In this document: piece by piece, positions 17,590-25,928 of the stretch
Layout of the letters: each line of letters begins with the position of its first letter
Position numbering within the stretch: the first letter of the stretch is position 1
From: UBA2991 sp965116915
Lineage (GTDB): Bacteria > Chloroflexota > Dehalococcoidia > Tepidiformales > Tepidiformaceae
Length of the DNA: 64,000 bases
Assembly (NCBI GenBank): GCA_965116915.1
Contig: OZ220739.1
Location: forward strand, 2,728,001-2,792,000
Direction of reading: 5' to 3'
Made by a program: the position numbers and the translations under genes
Notes under the pieces: model-generated
What the model saw: only the letters and a program-made list of their open reading frames with translations
The model's database searches: none
Told to the model about the DNA's origin: nothing

Positions 17590-18267
17590 ATGGTCGACGC
17601 CGCCCTTCTGAGCCACGTGGCCGCGCGCCGCCGGGACGGGCGGTACGAGGTTCTGCTGCACCGCTCGCTGGCGCTGATCGGCAAGGATCGGGTGGAGATC
17701 CGAAGCGCCCGGAGCACGGTCCTTCTCCCCCTGCTGGGGGTGGTCCTGGGCGGGGGCGCCGGCGCGCTGATCGCGATCGAGGCGGGGGACCTGCACTTCG
17801 GTCTGCTGGTGGCGCTCCTGCTCTTCGCGCTTATCGCTTTCCCCATCTCCACGATGGCGCTGGTGACAGCGGTCATGGGGGCGGACGTGGTGGTCGACGG
17901 GCGCAAGGGTTCGGCGACGTGGCAGCAGGGGTATCTGGGGATGGGCGTTGGGACGCGCGAGCTGGTGCCGTTCGCGAAGATCGACCACCTCGCCATCACG
18001 ATCGAGGGAGACACGCCCGATCGCTGGCGCGAGGAGACAGACACGCTGCGCCAGTTCGCGCTGGTGCTGGTGAAGCAGTCGGGAAAACGGCTGAAGCTGA
18101 CGCAGGTGCCCGTTCCCGCCGGAGACCAGACGGAAGGCATGGACCGTACGCTCGCAGTGGCGACCGCGGTCGCGAACCTGACGGGGGCCGAGGTGAAGCT
18201 GCCGGAGGGCTGGGAGCTCGTCGAGCTAAGCGAAGAGGAAGCGGCCGGAGGCGTGCGCGATGAGTGA
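17590..18267 (+). CDS. Two-helix membrane protein, function unknown
   Basis: The product has 225 residues. An N-terminal soluble stretch (about 45 residues) is followed by two hydrophobic helices at about 44-62 and 70-95, then a soluble C-terminal domain. That domain has V-P-F-A-K-I-D-H-L-A-I-T-I-E, reminiscent of bacterial PH-like membrane proteins; this is only a resemblance. The gene overlaps the next one by 8 bp at its stop (gatgagtga), so the two are co-translated. Confidence 0.6.
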   Translation: MVDAALLSHVAARRRDGRYEVLLHRSLALIGKDRVEIRSARSTVLLPLLGVVLGGGAGALIAIEAGDLHFGLLVALLLFALIAFPISTMALVTAVMGADVVVDGRKGSATWQQGYLGMGVGTRELVPFAKIDHLAITIEGDTPDRWREETDTLRQFALVLVKQSGKRLKLTQVPVPAGDQTEGMDRTLAVATAVANLTGAEVKLPEGWELVELSEEEAAGGVRDE

Positions 18268-18679
18268 CGACCCCGCCCTCGACGCGCTGCTGGGAGCGAA
18301 GACCATCGCGGTGGTGGGCCTCGACTCGCGAACGTTCCGCCCGGCGTACGAGGTGGCGGCCTACCTGCAGTCGCAGGGCTACCGGATTATCCCCGTACCG
18401 GTGCAGCAGCCCGCGGACGAGGTGCTGGGCGAGCGGGCCTACGCCTCGCTGCAAGACATCCCCGAGCATGTGGACCTCGTCGATGTGTTCGTGCGACCGG
18501 ACCGGACCGGACCCTTCGTGGAGGATGCCATCGAGATCGGGGCAGGGGCCGTGTGGCTGCAGCTCGGAATCAGGAACGAGGCGGCCATCGAGCGGGCACT
18601 CGAGGCGGGGCTGGTCGCGACGCAGGATCGCTGCACGAAGGTCGAGCACCAGCGCGCACGGGCACTCGGCCTCCGGTAG
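18260..18679 (+). CDS. CoA-binding domain protein (YccU-like)
   Basis: The 139-residue protein is a stand-alone CoA-binding Rossmann domain. The motif T-I-A-V-V-G-L-D-S near residue 15, Y-L-Q-S-Q-G-Y-R-I-I-P-V-P near 38, and G-A-G-A-V-W-L-Q-L-G-I near 93 match the YccU/CoA_binding family. The C-terminal segment with a Cys (D-R-C-T-K-V-E-H) is also usual. The start overlaps the preceding gene. Function in this family is not established beyond CoA/NAD-type nucleotide binding. Confidence 0.85.
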   Translation: MSDDPALDALLGAKTIAVVGLDSRTFRPAYEVAAYLQSQGYRIIPVPVQQPADEVLGERAYASLQDIPEHVDLVDVFVRPDRTGPFVEDAIEIGAGAVWLQLGIRNEAAIERALEAGLVATQDRCTKVEHQRARALGLR

Positions 18680-18750
18680 GGGCGAAGGCTTCGGGGCCCT
18701 ACGGGAGGCGCGCCCGTAGAATGCCGGGACGCACACAGAGGGAGCCCCGC

Positions 18751-20307
18751 ATGACAGCCACCAACACCTTTGCGCCCCCGCCCGGTCTGGAAGAGACCTC
18801 CCTGCGCCTGATCCCGCACGTGCTGCGGCCGCTGCCGCCACTCGCGCAGGAGATGTTTGAGGCGTTCATGGTGGCCTTCGGCGGGCGGGCGGTGCACATC
18901 CACGGGTACACGTTCCTCGGGGGAGGGACGGGGCAGCCCGCCGCGGCGCTGGACCCGCCGCCGTCGAACGACGGTCGGGAGGCGTGGGAGCAGCACGCGT
19001 TGCCGCGCGTCCGCGAGATCTGCGAGGGGCTGTGGTCGGAGGACTACGGGCCCTGGCCGATCGAGGAGCTGGCGCAGGCGCTTCCGGGGTACGTGGCGGA
19101 GGCGGCGCGGGGGTTCGCGTACACGATGCAGCCGCTCATGGTCATCGCCGCCCCGGCAAGCGCGCTGATGGTGTTCTGCGGCGAGAAGCTCGAGGCGATG
19201 GGCGACCGCGACCGCCTGGTGGCGGCGCTCGTACAGGGGGTCGACAACGAGTCGGCGGCGCGAGGGCTGAAGTTGGAGGCGCTGGCGCCGCTGGCACAGG
19301 CATCGCCGGGCCTGCTGGAGGCGGTACATACAGGCGATCTTGCGGCGGCGCGGGCGGCGGAGGGCGGTGGGGCGTTCGGGGAGGCATTCGACGCGTACCT
19401 CGAGGATTACGGGCACGGCTCGCAGACGTGGTGGGAGCTGCACACGCCGACGTGGCGCGAGGAGCCAGGGGCAGCGCTGCGTCTGCTCGCGGGTTACGTG
19501 GCGGAGCCTTCGCGGGCTCCGGAGGCAGCGCACACGCGCTCGGCGGGCGAGCGCGCGGACACGATCGCGCGTTGCGAAGCCGCCCTTCCGGACGACGGCG
19601 ACCGGGAACGGTTCCGGGAACTGGTCGAGGGGGCGGTCGACTACGTGTTCGTGATCGAGGGGCGCGCGCACTGGCAGCAGAACTGCGTGGGGGCGCTCCG
19701 CCCTGCTTGCCTGGCGCTGGGGAGCAAGCTCACGGAGGCGGGGGCGCTCGCGACCCCCGAGGACGTGTTCCACCTGCGGCTGGCGGAGCTGGCCCCGCTC
19801 GCCGCGAACCCTTCCGAGGCGATGCTGGAGACGATCGAGGAACGGAAGGCCGAACTCGCCTCGTGGGCGGATCTCGCACCTCCGCTCACGCTCGGTCCGC
19901 CCCCGACGCCTCCGCCAGCGGACGGGCCACCGAATCCAATCGCGCTCATGTTCGGGGGGCCGCCAAAGCCCAGCGACGACCCGATGCTGCTGAACGGCAA
20001 GGGCGCCAGCCGCGGCGTCGTGACGGGACGGGCGCGGGTCGTCTTCAGCCTGGAGGAGGCGGAGACGCTGGAGCCAGGGGACATCCTCGTCTGCCCGTTC
20101 ACGGCGCCGTCATGGATGCCGGTGTTCACGACAGCAGCAGCGATCGTGACGAACCAGGGTGGGATACTCTCGCACGCCGCCATCGAGGCGCGGGAGTACG
20201 GCATTCCCTGCGTGACGGGCACGGCGTCGGGCACGCAGCGCATCCCCGACGGGGCCACGGTCACGGTCGACGGTGAGGCCGGGACCGTGCGGATTCACCC
20301 GGACTGA
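18751..20307 (+). CDS. PEP-utilising mobile-domain protein without an ATP-grasp domain
   Basis: The product has 518 residues. The C-terminal 100 residues form a swivelling phosphohistidine domain of the PEP synthase/pyruvate phosphate dikinase type. They contain G-V-V-T-G-R-A-R-V-V, T-N-Q-G-G-I-L-S-H-A-A-I-E-A-R-E (phosphoryl-carrier His) and G-I-P-C-V-T-G-T. The first 370 residues are alpha-helical with no ATP-binding signature, and a Pro-rich linker joins the halves. This layout resembles PEP-utilising proteins of unknown function, and also the rifampin phosphotransferase-like group minus its ATP-grasp part. A gagggag site precedes the ATG. A TAGAAT -10 lies near 18717. Confidence 0.72.
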   Translation: MTATNTFAPPPGLEETSLRLIPHVLRPLPPLAQEMFEAFMVAFGGRAVHIHGYTFLGGGTGQPAAALDPPPSNDGREAWEQHALPRVREICEGLWSEDYGPWPIEELAQALPGYVAEAARGFAYTMQPLMVIAAPASALMVFCGEKLEAMGDRDRLVAALVQGVDNESAARGLKLEALAPLAQASPGLLEAVHTGDLAAARAAEGGGAFGEAFDAYLEDYGHGSQTWWELHTPTWREEPGAALRLLAGYVAEPSRAPEAAHTRSAGERADTIARCEAALPDDGDRERFRELVEGAVDYVFVIEGRAHWQQNCVGALRPACLALGSKLTEAGALATPEDVFHLRLAELAPLAANPSEAMLETIEERKAELASWADLAPPLTLGPPPTPPPADGPPNPIALMFGGPPKPSDDPMLLNGKGASRGVVTGRARVVFSLEEAETLEPGDILVCPFTAPSWMPVFTTAAAIVTNQGGILSHAAIEAREYGIPCVTGTASGTQRIPDGATVTVDGEAGTVRIHPD

Positions 20308-20324
20308 TCGCCCGGAGGGGGACA

Positions 20325-20846
20325 GTGGCGGAAACGCAGGAGGTCGCGGGGTACGTCTCGCCGTATCCGTACGTCCAGCGGCTCCAGGACCGAATGGACG
20401 AGATCCTCGACCGCCAGATCCCGAATTCGGGACGTTTCTGCGGGTTCTGCTACGCACGGCTGGCGCGCGACACCGAGCGCTGCCCCTACTGCAGCACCGA
20501 GACGTCGGACCTTCCGACGGTCGACCGGGTGCCGCGGGAGGCGCTGATCATCTATCGCGAGAAGAAGCGGACTGAAGAGCGCTGGGTGTACGGCGGGGCG
20601 ATGCTCGGGTTGCTGATCGCGGCAGGCGTGTTCGTGGCGCTGGTGGTGTACGGGACGGACCTCGTTGGGAACCGGAGCATCGCGCTGGGGATCGCGTTCC
20701 TGGCGCTCATTGGCGGGGGCTACCTGCTGGCGCAGCTGTTCGGGCCGCTGATCTGCGGGCAGGTGGGGTACCTGCGGGGGTCGCGCAAGCGCGACGAACT
20801 GTGGGGGCGGTTCCTGGAGGAACGCAGCACCGGGGGAGCGAGCTAG
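20325..20846 (+). CDS. Zinc-ribbon membrane protein
   Basis: The 173-residue protein has an N-terminal C-G-F-C ... C-P-Y-C pair (about residues 39-56), a four-cysteine zinc ribbon. Two membrane helices follow at about 89-110 and 121-142, with a charged C-terminal end. The GTG at 20325 has a cggagggg site upstream; no ATG fits. It follows the PEP-domain gene by 17 bp, so the two likely form an operon. Function unknown. The last 4 bp overlap the convergent biotinyl-carrier gene. Confidence 0.65.
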   Translation: MAETQEVAGYVSPYPYVQRLQDRMDEILDRQIPNSGRFCGFCYARLARDTERCPYCSTETSDLPTVDRVPREALIIYREKKRTEERWVYGGAMLGLLIAAGVFVALVVYGTDLVGNRSIALGIAFLALIGGGYLLAQLFGPLICGQVGYLRGSRKRDELWGRFLEERSTGGAS

Positions 20847-21064
20847 GACTCGACGCGGACGAGCGTCTGGCCCTCCTCGACGGTCTCCTCGGGGGAGACG
20901 AGCACCTCGGCAACGACACCGGCCTCGGGGCTCTCGACGGGGATCTCCATCTTCATGGATTCCAGCACGATCACTTCCTGGCCCGCGCTCACGGAGGCCC
21001 CGGCGCTCACCAGCACCTCGAACACCGAACCGGACATGGGGGCGGGGATGTCGACGACAGCCAC
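20843..21064 (-). CDS. Biotin/lipoyl carrier protein (acyl-CoA carboxylase BCCP-like)
   Basis: The 73-residue protein is a bare biotinyl domain. It contains E-S-M-K-M-E-I-P with the biotinylated Lys38, preceded by A-P-M-S-G-S-V and followed by G-V-V-A-E-V-L-V. Stand-alone carriers of this size serve acetyl/propionyl-CoA carboxylases or related enzymes. No carboxylase subunit is in the neighbourhood, so the partner is encoded elsewhere. Confidence 0.88.
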   Translation of the reverse strand: MAVVDIPAPMSGSVFEVLVSAGASVSAGQEVIVLESMKMEIPVESPEAGVVAEVLVSPEETVEEGQTLVRVES

Positions 21065-21171
21065 GGGGGCACTCTACCGCGCCGGGACGGGGGGAAGCGA
21101 GGGTGAAGCGTCAAGATTGCGGGGGGTTGGAGGGCTGCCCATACTCCCGGTAACGGCGAGGCGGGAACGGA

Positions 21172-21465
21172 TTGCGAGTTATTTCCAAGCGGACGCTTCG
21201 AGAGTTCTGGGAGGTTCATCGGGATGCCGAGGGACCGTTGCTCGCCTGGTATCGGGAAGTTCAGCAGGCGGACTGGGACAGTCCCGCAAGGGTGAAGGCA
21301 AGGTTCCCCAAGGCCAGCCTGGTGGGAGACAGCAGGGTCGTATTCAACATCAAGGGCAACGAATACCGGCTGGTCGTGAGAGTGAACTATCGGTACCGTG
21401 TGGTGTACATCCGTTTCGTGGGGACCCACTCCGAGTACGATCGGATAGATGTGCGGGAGGTGTAG
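21172..21465 (+). CDS. higB: HigB-type mRNA interferase toxin
   Basis: The 97-residue protein matches the HigB toxin family. R-T-L-R-E-F-W-E near the N-terminus, R-V-V-F-N-I-K-G-N-E-Y-R-L-V-V near residue 54 and V-Y-I-R-F-V-G-T-H-S-E-Y-D at the C-terminus are the typical segments of this RelE-fold ribosome-dependent RNase. The start is a TTG at 21172. The antitoxin follows 2 bp later, as in other HigBA modules where the toxin comes first. Confidence 0.88.
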   Translation: MRVISKRTLREFWEVHRDAEGPLLAWYREVQQADWDSPARVKARFPKASLVGDSRVVFNIKGNEYRLVVRVNYRYRVVYIRFVGTHSEYDRIDVREV

Positions 21466-21467
21466 CC

Positions 21468-21836
21468 ATGGCAAGTGTGAAGCCCATTCGCACCGAGGCC
21501 GACCACGAGGCAGCCCTCGCCCGCATCAACGAGCTTATGGACGCAAAGGCGGGAAGCCCCGACGGGGAAGAGCTCGACGTTCTGGCCGATCTGGTCGAGC
21601 ACTACGAGGGAAAGCAGGAGCCCTTCGCCTACCCCGATCCCGTGACCGCGATTCAGTTCCGCATGGACCAGGAAAGACTGGGTGAGCGCGAACTGGTGCC
21701 GTGGATCGGCAGCCATGAGGCCGTGACGGAAGTGCTCGCAGGCGAACGTGCTTTAACGATGGCGATGGCACAAGCCCTCCACGAGCACCTCGGGATTCCG
21801 GCCGAAGTCCTTCTCCGACGCCCGGTCGTCGCCTGA
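21468..21836 (+). CDS. higA: HigA-type antitoxin (HTH)
   Basis: The 122-residue partner of HigB has an N-terminal helical part (V-K-P-I-R-T-E-A-D-H-E-A-A-L-A-R-I-N-E-L-M), the family's typical opening. A C-terminal XRE-like helix-turn-helix follows (about residues 75-118, with V-L-A-G-E-R-A-L-T-M-A-M-A-Q-A-L). A gcgggagg site precedes the ATG at 21468. It should neutralise HigB and autoregulate the pair. No operator was recognised by eye. Confidence 0.85.
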   Translation: MASVKPIRTEADHEAALARINELMDAKAGSPDGEELDVLADLVEHYEGKQEPFAYPDPVTAIQFRMDQERLGERELVPWIGSHEAVTEVLAGERALTMAMAQALHEHLGIPAEVLLRRPVVA

Positions 21837-21935
21837 GCCACCCGCCGACCCGCCCCTCGCGCGGGAGGCGGGAGGCTGTACACTTTCTGAACGGGCCGGC
21901 TTCCCATAAGAGGGAGCGCCCGGAGCGAGTCCACC

Positions 21936-23240
21936 ATGCCGGCTGTTGTGGTTGTTGGTGGGCAGTGGGGCGACGAGGGCAAGGGCCGGATCGTCGACCT
22001 GCTGGCCCGAAAGGCACGTGTCGTTGCGCGGTACTCGGCGGGGAACAACGCCGGGCACACGATCGTGAACGAGCTCGGCGAGTTCAAACTGCACCTCGTG
22101 CCGGCGGGCATCTTCTACCCGGAAAAGACGTGCGTCATCGGCAACGGGGTGGCGGTCGACCCGGAGGTGCTGCTGGGCGAAATCTCGCAGCTCGAGTCGC
22201 GGGGCATCAACACGAGCAAGCTGGCCGTGAGCGCGCGCGCCCAGGTCGTGATGCCCTGGCACCGGCTCATCGACCGGCTGGAAGAGGAACGCCTCGGAGC
22301 GGAGGCGATCGGGACGACGGGCAAGGGGATCGGGCCGTGCTTCACCGACAAGGTGGCGCGCCGCGGTATCCGCATCATCGACCTGCTGGAGCCCGAGGAC
22401 CTGCTCTCGCGCATGCGCTCAGTGCTGGACTACCAGAATCGGGTGATCACGGGCGTCTACGGCGGAGAGCCGATCGACTTCGACGCGTGCTTCGAGCAGT
22501 ACACGGAGTACGGCCGGCGGCTGCAGCCGTTCGTCGCGGACACGCAGGCCATCGTGACCGACGCGCTGCAGTCCGGGGAGTACGTGCTGCTCGAGGGAGC
22601 GCAGGGATCGCTGCTGGACCTCGACCACGGAACGTACGAGTACGTGACCTCGAGCGTGCCCAGCAGCACCGCTGGCGGGGCGACGCTCGGCATCGGCATC
22701 GGGCCGACGAACGTGCAGCGCGCGGTGGGCGTGTTCAAGAGCTACTGCACGCGGGTCGGCAACGGGCCCTTCCCGACGGAGCTGTTCGGGGAGATCAGCG
22801 ACCAGCTGCGCGACCACGGCAAGGAGTTCGGTCGGGGCGAATACGGCACCACGACGGGCCGTCCGCGACGCATCGGCTGGCTCGACACGGTAGCGGCACG
22901 ATACTCGGTGCGATTCAACGGGCTCTCGGCGCTGGCGCTGACGCGGCTCGACGTGCTCGACGGACTGCCGGCGCTGAAGCTGTGCACGGCATACGAGATC
23001 GACGGCGAGATCGTGAAGACGATGCCGGCGAGTGCCTCGGCGCTGCGAAAGGCGAAGCCGGTCTACGAGGAGCTTCCGGGCTGGGACGCGCCAACCTCGG
23101 GCGTGCGCACGTTCGACGACCTGCCCGCGGAGGCGCAGGTGTACATCCGGCGCGTGGAGTCGCTGCTGGGGGTTCCAGTGGACCTGATCTCGGTGGGGCC
23201 AGAGCGCGAGCAGGCGATCATCGTCAACCCGATCTTCTAA
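21936..23240 (+). CDS. purA: Adenylosuccinate synthetase
   Basis: The product has 434 residues, the normal length. The GTP-binding G-Q-W-G-D-E-G-K-G at residues 9-17, G-N-N-A-G-H-T near 37, G-T-T-G-K-G-I-G near 127 and G-A-Q-G near 221 are diagnostic. The enzyme joins IMP and aspartate using GTP, the first committed step to AMP. A TACACT -10 lies at about 21876, and no strong ribosome-binding site is seen. purF lies 4.3 kb away on the same strand but not in the same operon. Confidence 0.96.
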   Translation: MPAVVVVGGQWGDEGKGRIVDLLARKARVVARYSAGNNAGHTIVNELGEFKLHLVPAGIFYPEKTCVIGNGVAVDPEVLLGEISQLESRGINTSKLAVSARAQVVMPWHRLIDRLEEERLGAEAIGTTGKGIGPCFTDKVARRGIRIIDLLEPEDLLSRMRSVLDYQNRVITGVYGGEPIDFDACFEQYTEYGRRLQPFVADTQAIVTDALQSGEYVLLEGAQGSLLDLDHGTYEYVTSSVPSSTAGGATLGIGIGPTNVQRAVGVFKSYCTRVGNGPFPTELFGEISDQLRDHGKEFGRGEYGTTTGRPRRIGWLDTVAARYSVRFNGLSALALTRLDVLDGLPALKLCTAYEIDGEIVKTMPASASALRKAKPVYEELPGWDAPTSGVRTFDDLPAEAQVYIRRVESLLGVPVDLISVGPEREQAIIVNPIF

Positions 23241-23361
23241 GAGAGCGCTTGCGCTGCGCGCGGAGCTGAGTGGAGCGCCGCGCTGCCACGCGGCTGAGGA
23301 AAGCGCTCGCGTTGCTCGCTGAGGAGAGCGCCGCTCTTCGCTTCGCTGCGCGCGGCTGAGT
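23241..23361. repeat. Degenerate tandem units ending in GCTGAG
   Basis: Downstream of purA, four imperfect units each open with GAGAGCGC-like or TGGAGCGC-like sequence and close with GCTGAG. The GCTGAG blocks are at 23265, 23293, 23318 and 23355, so unit length varies. There are several self-complementary GCGC stretches. No gene is visible here. Could act as a terminator or a small repeat insertion. Confidence 0.5.
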
Positions 23362-23490
23362 GGGTGGGAGCGGCTGGCTAGCGTCGATGCGGCGGGGGTT
23401 CTGCCGGCGAGGGTCAGGCTCACGCGCGGCCCGTCGGTTGCCCGGTCTTGTAATGTGGGTCGGTCGAGCTTGCGCGGGGGTGAGGCGACG

Positions 23491-23670
23491 ATGAAGTTCT
23501 CCTGGAAGTGGCTACTGGCCGGGAAGCGCCGGCGAGTCAGCGACATCGAGCCCGCGACGGCTGATGATCCCGACGCGTTGCAGCAACAGCTCCGGAGCGA
23601 GTTCCGGAGGCAGGCGGAGATCGAGCGGGAGATCACGCGGCAGCGCGGGATGCACGGCGGGGGCCCGTAA
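23491..23670 (+). CDS. Short basic protein, function unknown
   Basis: The 59-residue ORF begins M-K-F-S-W-K-W-L-L-A-G-K-R-R-R and continues with a Glu/Arg-rich helical segment (Q-Q-Q-L-R-S-E-F-R-R-Q-A-E-I-E-R-E-I-T-R-Q). The start at 23491 follows a gggggtgagg site. No family is recognised. It may be a small coiled-coil protein; a chance ORF cannot be excluded. Confidence 0.45.
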   Translation: MKFSWKWLLAGKRRRVSDIEPATADDPDALQQQLRSEFRRQAEIEREITRQRGMHGGGP

Positions 23671-23685
23671 CGCCGCCGCCTGGCG

Positions 23686-24603
23686 TTAGAGGGTCGTGAG
23701 GAAGCGGGCGAGGGCGGCTTTGCGCTCCGGGGTGGTCATCATGGTGTTGGTGACCGCGCAGGTGAGGCCGAGGGCCTCGACCCGCGGGGCGAGGGCGCGG
23801 TCTTCCTCGTCGATGACCATGACGTCGACGAGGTCGCGATAGATTGCGGCGACGCCGGCAGCGGAAACCTCGTGGCCGAGGCTGGCGAGCATCTTCGCGG
23901 CCGGGCCCTTGATGGCCTGTCCGCCGACGATGGGGCTGATGCCGATGCGGCGGGCCTTGCTCCCGACGACGGCCTCGCGGACTCCGGGGACGGCGAGGAT
24001 GGGGCCGATGCTCACGAACGGGTTGCTGGGGGCGATGATGAGGCGCTCAGCCTCGCGGATGGCGTCGAGGACGCCGGGGGCGGGGGCGGCCTCATCGGCG
24101 CCGGCGAAGCGGACGCCGGTGACGTCCGGCTCGGTGGCGAGCCGCACCATGTAGTCCTGGAAGTCGAGCTCGCCGTCGGAGGTGCGCACGTGCGTGGCGA
24201 CGCGCTCGTTGGTGACGGGCAGGACCGTCGAGGCGACGCCGAAGGCCGCCGTCAGCTCGGCGACGATTTCGTGCATGGGGCGGCCTTCGCGGAGGAGGCG
24301 GGTGCGGTGGACGGCGGTGGCGAGGTCGCGATCACCGAGGTTGAACCAGCGTCCGTAGCCGAAGCGGCGCAGGGCGTCGACGACATCGAAGGTGTCGCCT
24401 TCGAGCCCCCAGCCGGTCTCGGGATTGACGACGCCGGCGAGGGAGTAGATGACGATGTCGGTGTCGGGGGAGACGTGCAGGCCGAACATCTCGACGTCGT
24501 CGGCGACGTTGGAGACGACGGTAACGGAGGCGGGGTCGACCACCTGCACGAGTCCCTGGAGGAATCGGGCAGCGCCCACGCCGCCGGCGAGCACGGTGTC
24601 CAT
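23686..24603 (-). CDS. cofD: 2-phospho-L-lactate transferase (F420 biosynthesis)
   Basis: The product has 305 residues from the ATG at 24603; an ATG at 24612 would add three. The N-terminus V-L-A-G-G-V-G-A-A-R-F-L, the N-L-G-D-R-D-L segment near 94, S-N-P-F-V-S-I-G-P-I near 186 and G-P-A-A-K-M are typical of CofD/FbiA. The enzyme joins a lactyl-phosphate unit to Fo to make F420-0. It implies F420-dependent redox chemistry in the cell. No other F420 genes are near. Confidence 0.93.
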   Translation of the reverse strand: MDTVLAGGVGAARFLQGLVQVVDPASVTVVSNVADDVEMFGLHVSPDTDIVIYSLAGVVNPETGWGLEGDTFDVVDALRRFGYGRWFNLGDRDLATAVHRTRLLREGRPMHEIVAELTAAFGVASTVLPVTNERVATHVRTSDGELDFQDYMVRLATEPDVTGVRFAGADEAAPAPGVLDAIREAERLIIAPSNPFVSIGPILAVPGVREAVVGSKARRIGISPIVGGQAIKGPAAKMLASLGHEVSAAGVAAIYRDLVDVMVIDEEDRALAPRVEALGLTCAVTNTMMTTPERKAALARFLTTL

Positions 24604-24642
24604 GGCCGTCATTGTAGGGGCGGGAAGCGGTGGGACAGGGGG

Positions 24643-24718
24643 TGGCGCCCCCGGCAGGACTCGAACCCACAACCCCCTGGTCCGAAGCCAGGTGCTCTAT
24701 CCGTTGAGCTACGGAGGC
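24643..24718 (-). tRNA. tRNA-Arg (anticodon UCG)
   Basis: Read on the minus strand, a 7-bp acceptor stem (GCCTCCG/CGGGGGC with one G-T pair), D-arm, anticodon arm (CCTGG, loop CTTCGGA, CCAGG), T-arm with GGTTCGAGTCC and an encoded CCA end form a complete tRNA. The loop gives anticodon TCG, which reads CGA arginine codons. Discriminator base G. It lies between cofD and ribD. Confidence 0.93.
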
Positions 24719-24772
24719 GTGCTTCAAGCTTACTACGCAGGTTCGCACGCGCCGGGCGAGGCAGGAGGCCGC

Positions 24773-24778
24773 TAAGCT
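24773..24778 (+). promoter_or_regulatory. -10 box of ribD, leaderless arrangement
   Basis: TAAGCT ends 6 bp before the ribD ATG, with no ribosome-binding site in between. The transcript would start at or next to the start codon. Confidence 0.45.
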
Positions 24779-24784
24779 GGGGCG

Positions 24785-25894
24785 ATGGCGGACGCTTCAC
24801 CTTTCATGCAGCGGGCGCTGGCGGCGGCGCACGGGGTGCGGGGGCGCACGAGCCCCAATCCCTGGGTGGGGGCGGTGCTCGTACGCGACGGGACTGTCGT
24901 GGCGGAGGGGGCGACCTCGCCCGACGGGGGTCCGCACGCCGAGGCCGGGGCGCTCACGGGGGGCGAGCGGGGCGGCACGCTGTACGTGACCCTTGAGCCC
25001 TGCGCGCCGTTCCCGGGGAAGCGGACGCAGCCGTGCGCGGAGGCGATCATCGAGGCGGGCATCGAGCGGGTGGTGGTGGCGCTGCTGGACGCGGAACCCC
25101 GGGTTCGCGGCCGGGGGGTGGCGCTGCTGCGGGAGGCGGGCATCGAGGTGGACGTGGGCGACGGGGCGGAGGAGGCTGTGGCGCTGCTGCGGCCGTACCT
25201 GAAGCACCGCGAGACGGGGCGACCCTACGTCATCGCGAAGTTTGCGGCGTCGCTGGACGGGCGCATCGCGGCAGCGGGAGGGGACTCGCAGTGGATCACG
25301 GGGGAGGCCGCTCGGGAGCGGGGGCACGAGCAGCGCGCCTGGGTCGACGCGGTGCTGGTGGGAAGCGGTACGGCCGTGGCGGACGATCCGTCGCTGACGG
25401 CGCGGCCGGGGGGGCGGACGGCCGAGCGGCAGCCGCTCCGGGTCGTACTCGACGGGCGGGGGCGGCTCTCGCCCGAGGCGAAGCTGTTCTCGGAGCCGGG
25501 GCGGACGCTCGTGGCGACCTCGCACGAGGCCGACGCCGGGTGGAAGGCGGCGATCGCCGGGGCGGGGGCGCAGGTGCTGGAGTGCGAGCACGACGGGACG
25601 GGACTGAACCTCGACCAGCTGCTGTCGGCGCTCGCGGAGCGGGGGGTGCTCTCCATCTGGGCGGAGGGTGGGGGCGCGGTGGTGGGGACGCTGTTCGAGG
25701 GCGGGCACGTGGACGAGGTCTGGGCGTTCCTGGCGCCGAGCATCATCGGCGGGGACGGGGTGGCGGCGGTGGGCGGGGCAGGGGTAGCGCGCGCGGCGGA
25801 CGCGTTCCGCCTGCGGGAGCGCACCGTCGAGGAGCTGGACGACGACATCCTCGTGCGGGGGTACGCGGGGGACTGGTCGCCGCAGGTACAGTAG
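24785..25894 (+). CDS. ribD: Bifunctional pyrimidine deaminase/reductase (riboflavin synthesis)
   Basis: The product has 369 residues. In the N-terminal deaminase domain, H-A-E (His51, Glu53) and P-C-A-P-F-P-G-K-R-T-Q-P-C (Cys73, Cys84) are the zinc ligands. The C-terminal reductase domain (from about 145) has V-I-A-K-F-A-A-S-L-D-G-R-I-A and W-A-E-G-G-G-A-V. The two steps convert the pyrimidine deaminase substrate to 5-amino-6-ribitylamino-uracil phosphate. It stands alone; the other riboflavin genes are not in the window. Flavin and F420 both start from this pathway's products. Confidence 0.93.
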   Translation: MADASPFMQRALAAAHGVRGRTSPNPWVGAVLVRDGTVVAEGATSPDGGPHAEAGALTGGERGGTLYVTLEPCAPFPGKRTQPCAEAIIEAGIERVVVALLDAEPRVRGRGVALLREAGIEVDVGDGAEEAVALLRPYLKHRETGRPYVIAKFAASLDGRIAAAGGDSQWITGEAARERGHEQRAWVDAVLVGSGTAVADDPSLTARPGGRTAERQPLRVVLDGRGRLSPEAKLFSEPGRTLVATSHEADAGWKAAIAGAGAQVLECEHDGTGLNLDQLLSALAERGVLSIWAEGGGAVVGTLFEGGHVDEVWAFLAPSIIGGDGVAAVGGAGVARAADAFRLRERTVEELDDDILVRGYAGDWSPQVQ

Positions 25895-25928
25895 AGGCGT
25901 CAGGAGACGACGCGGGAGGAACGGAATC

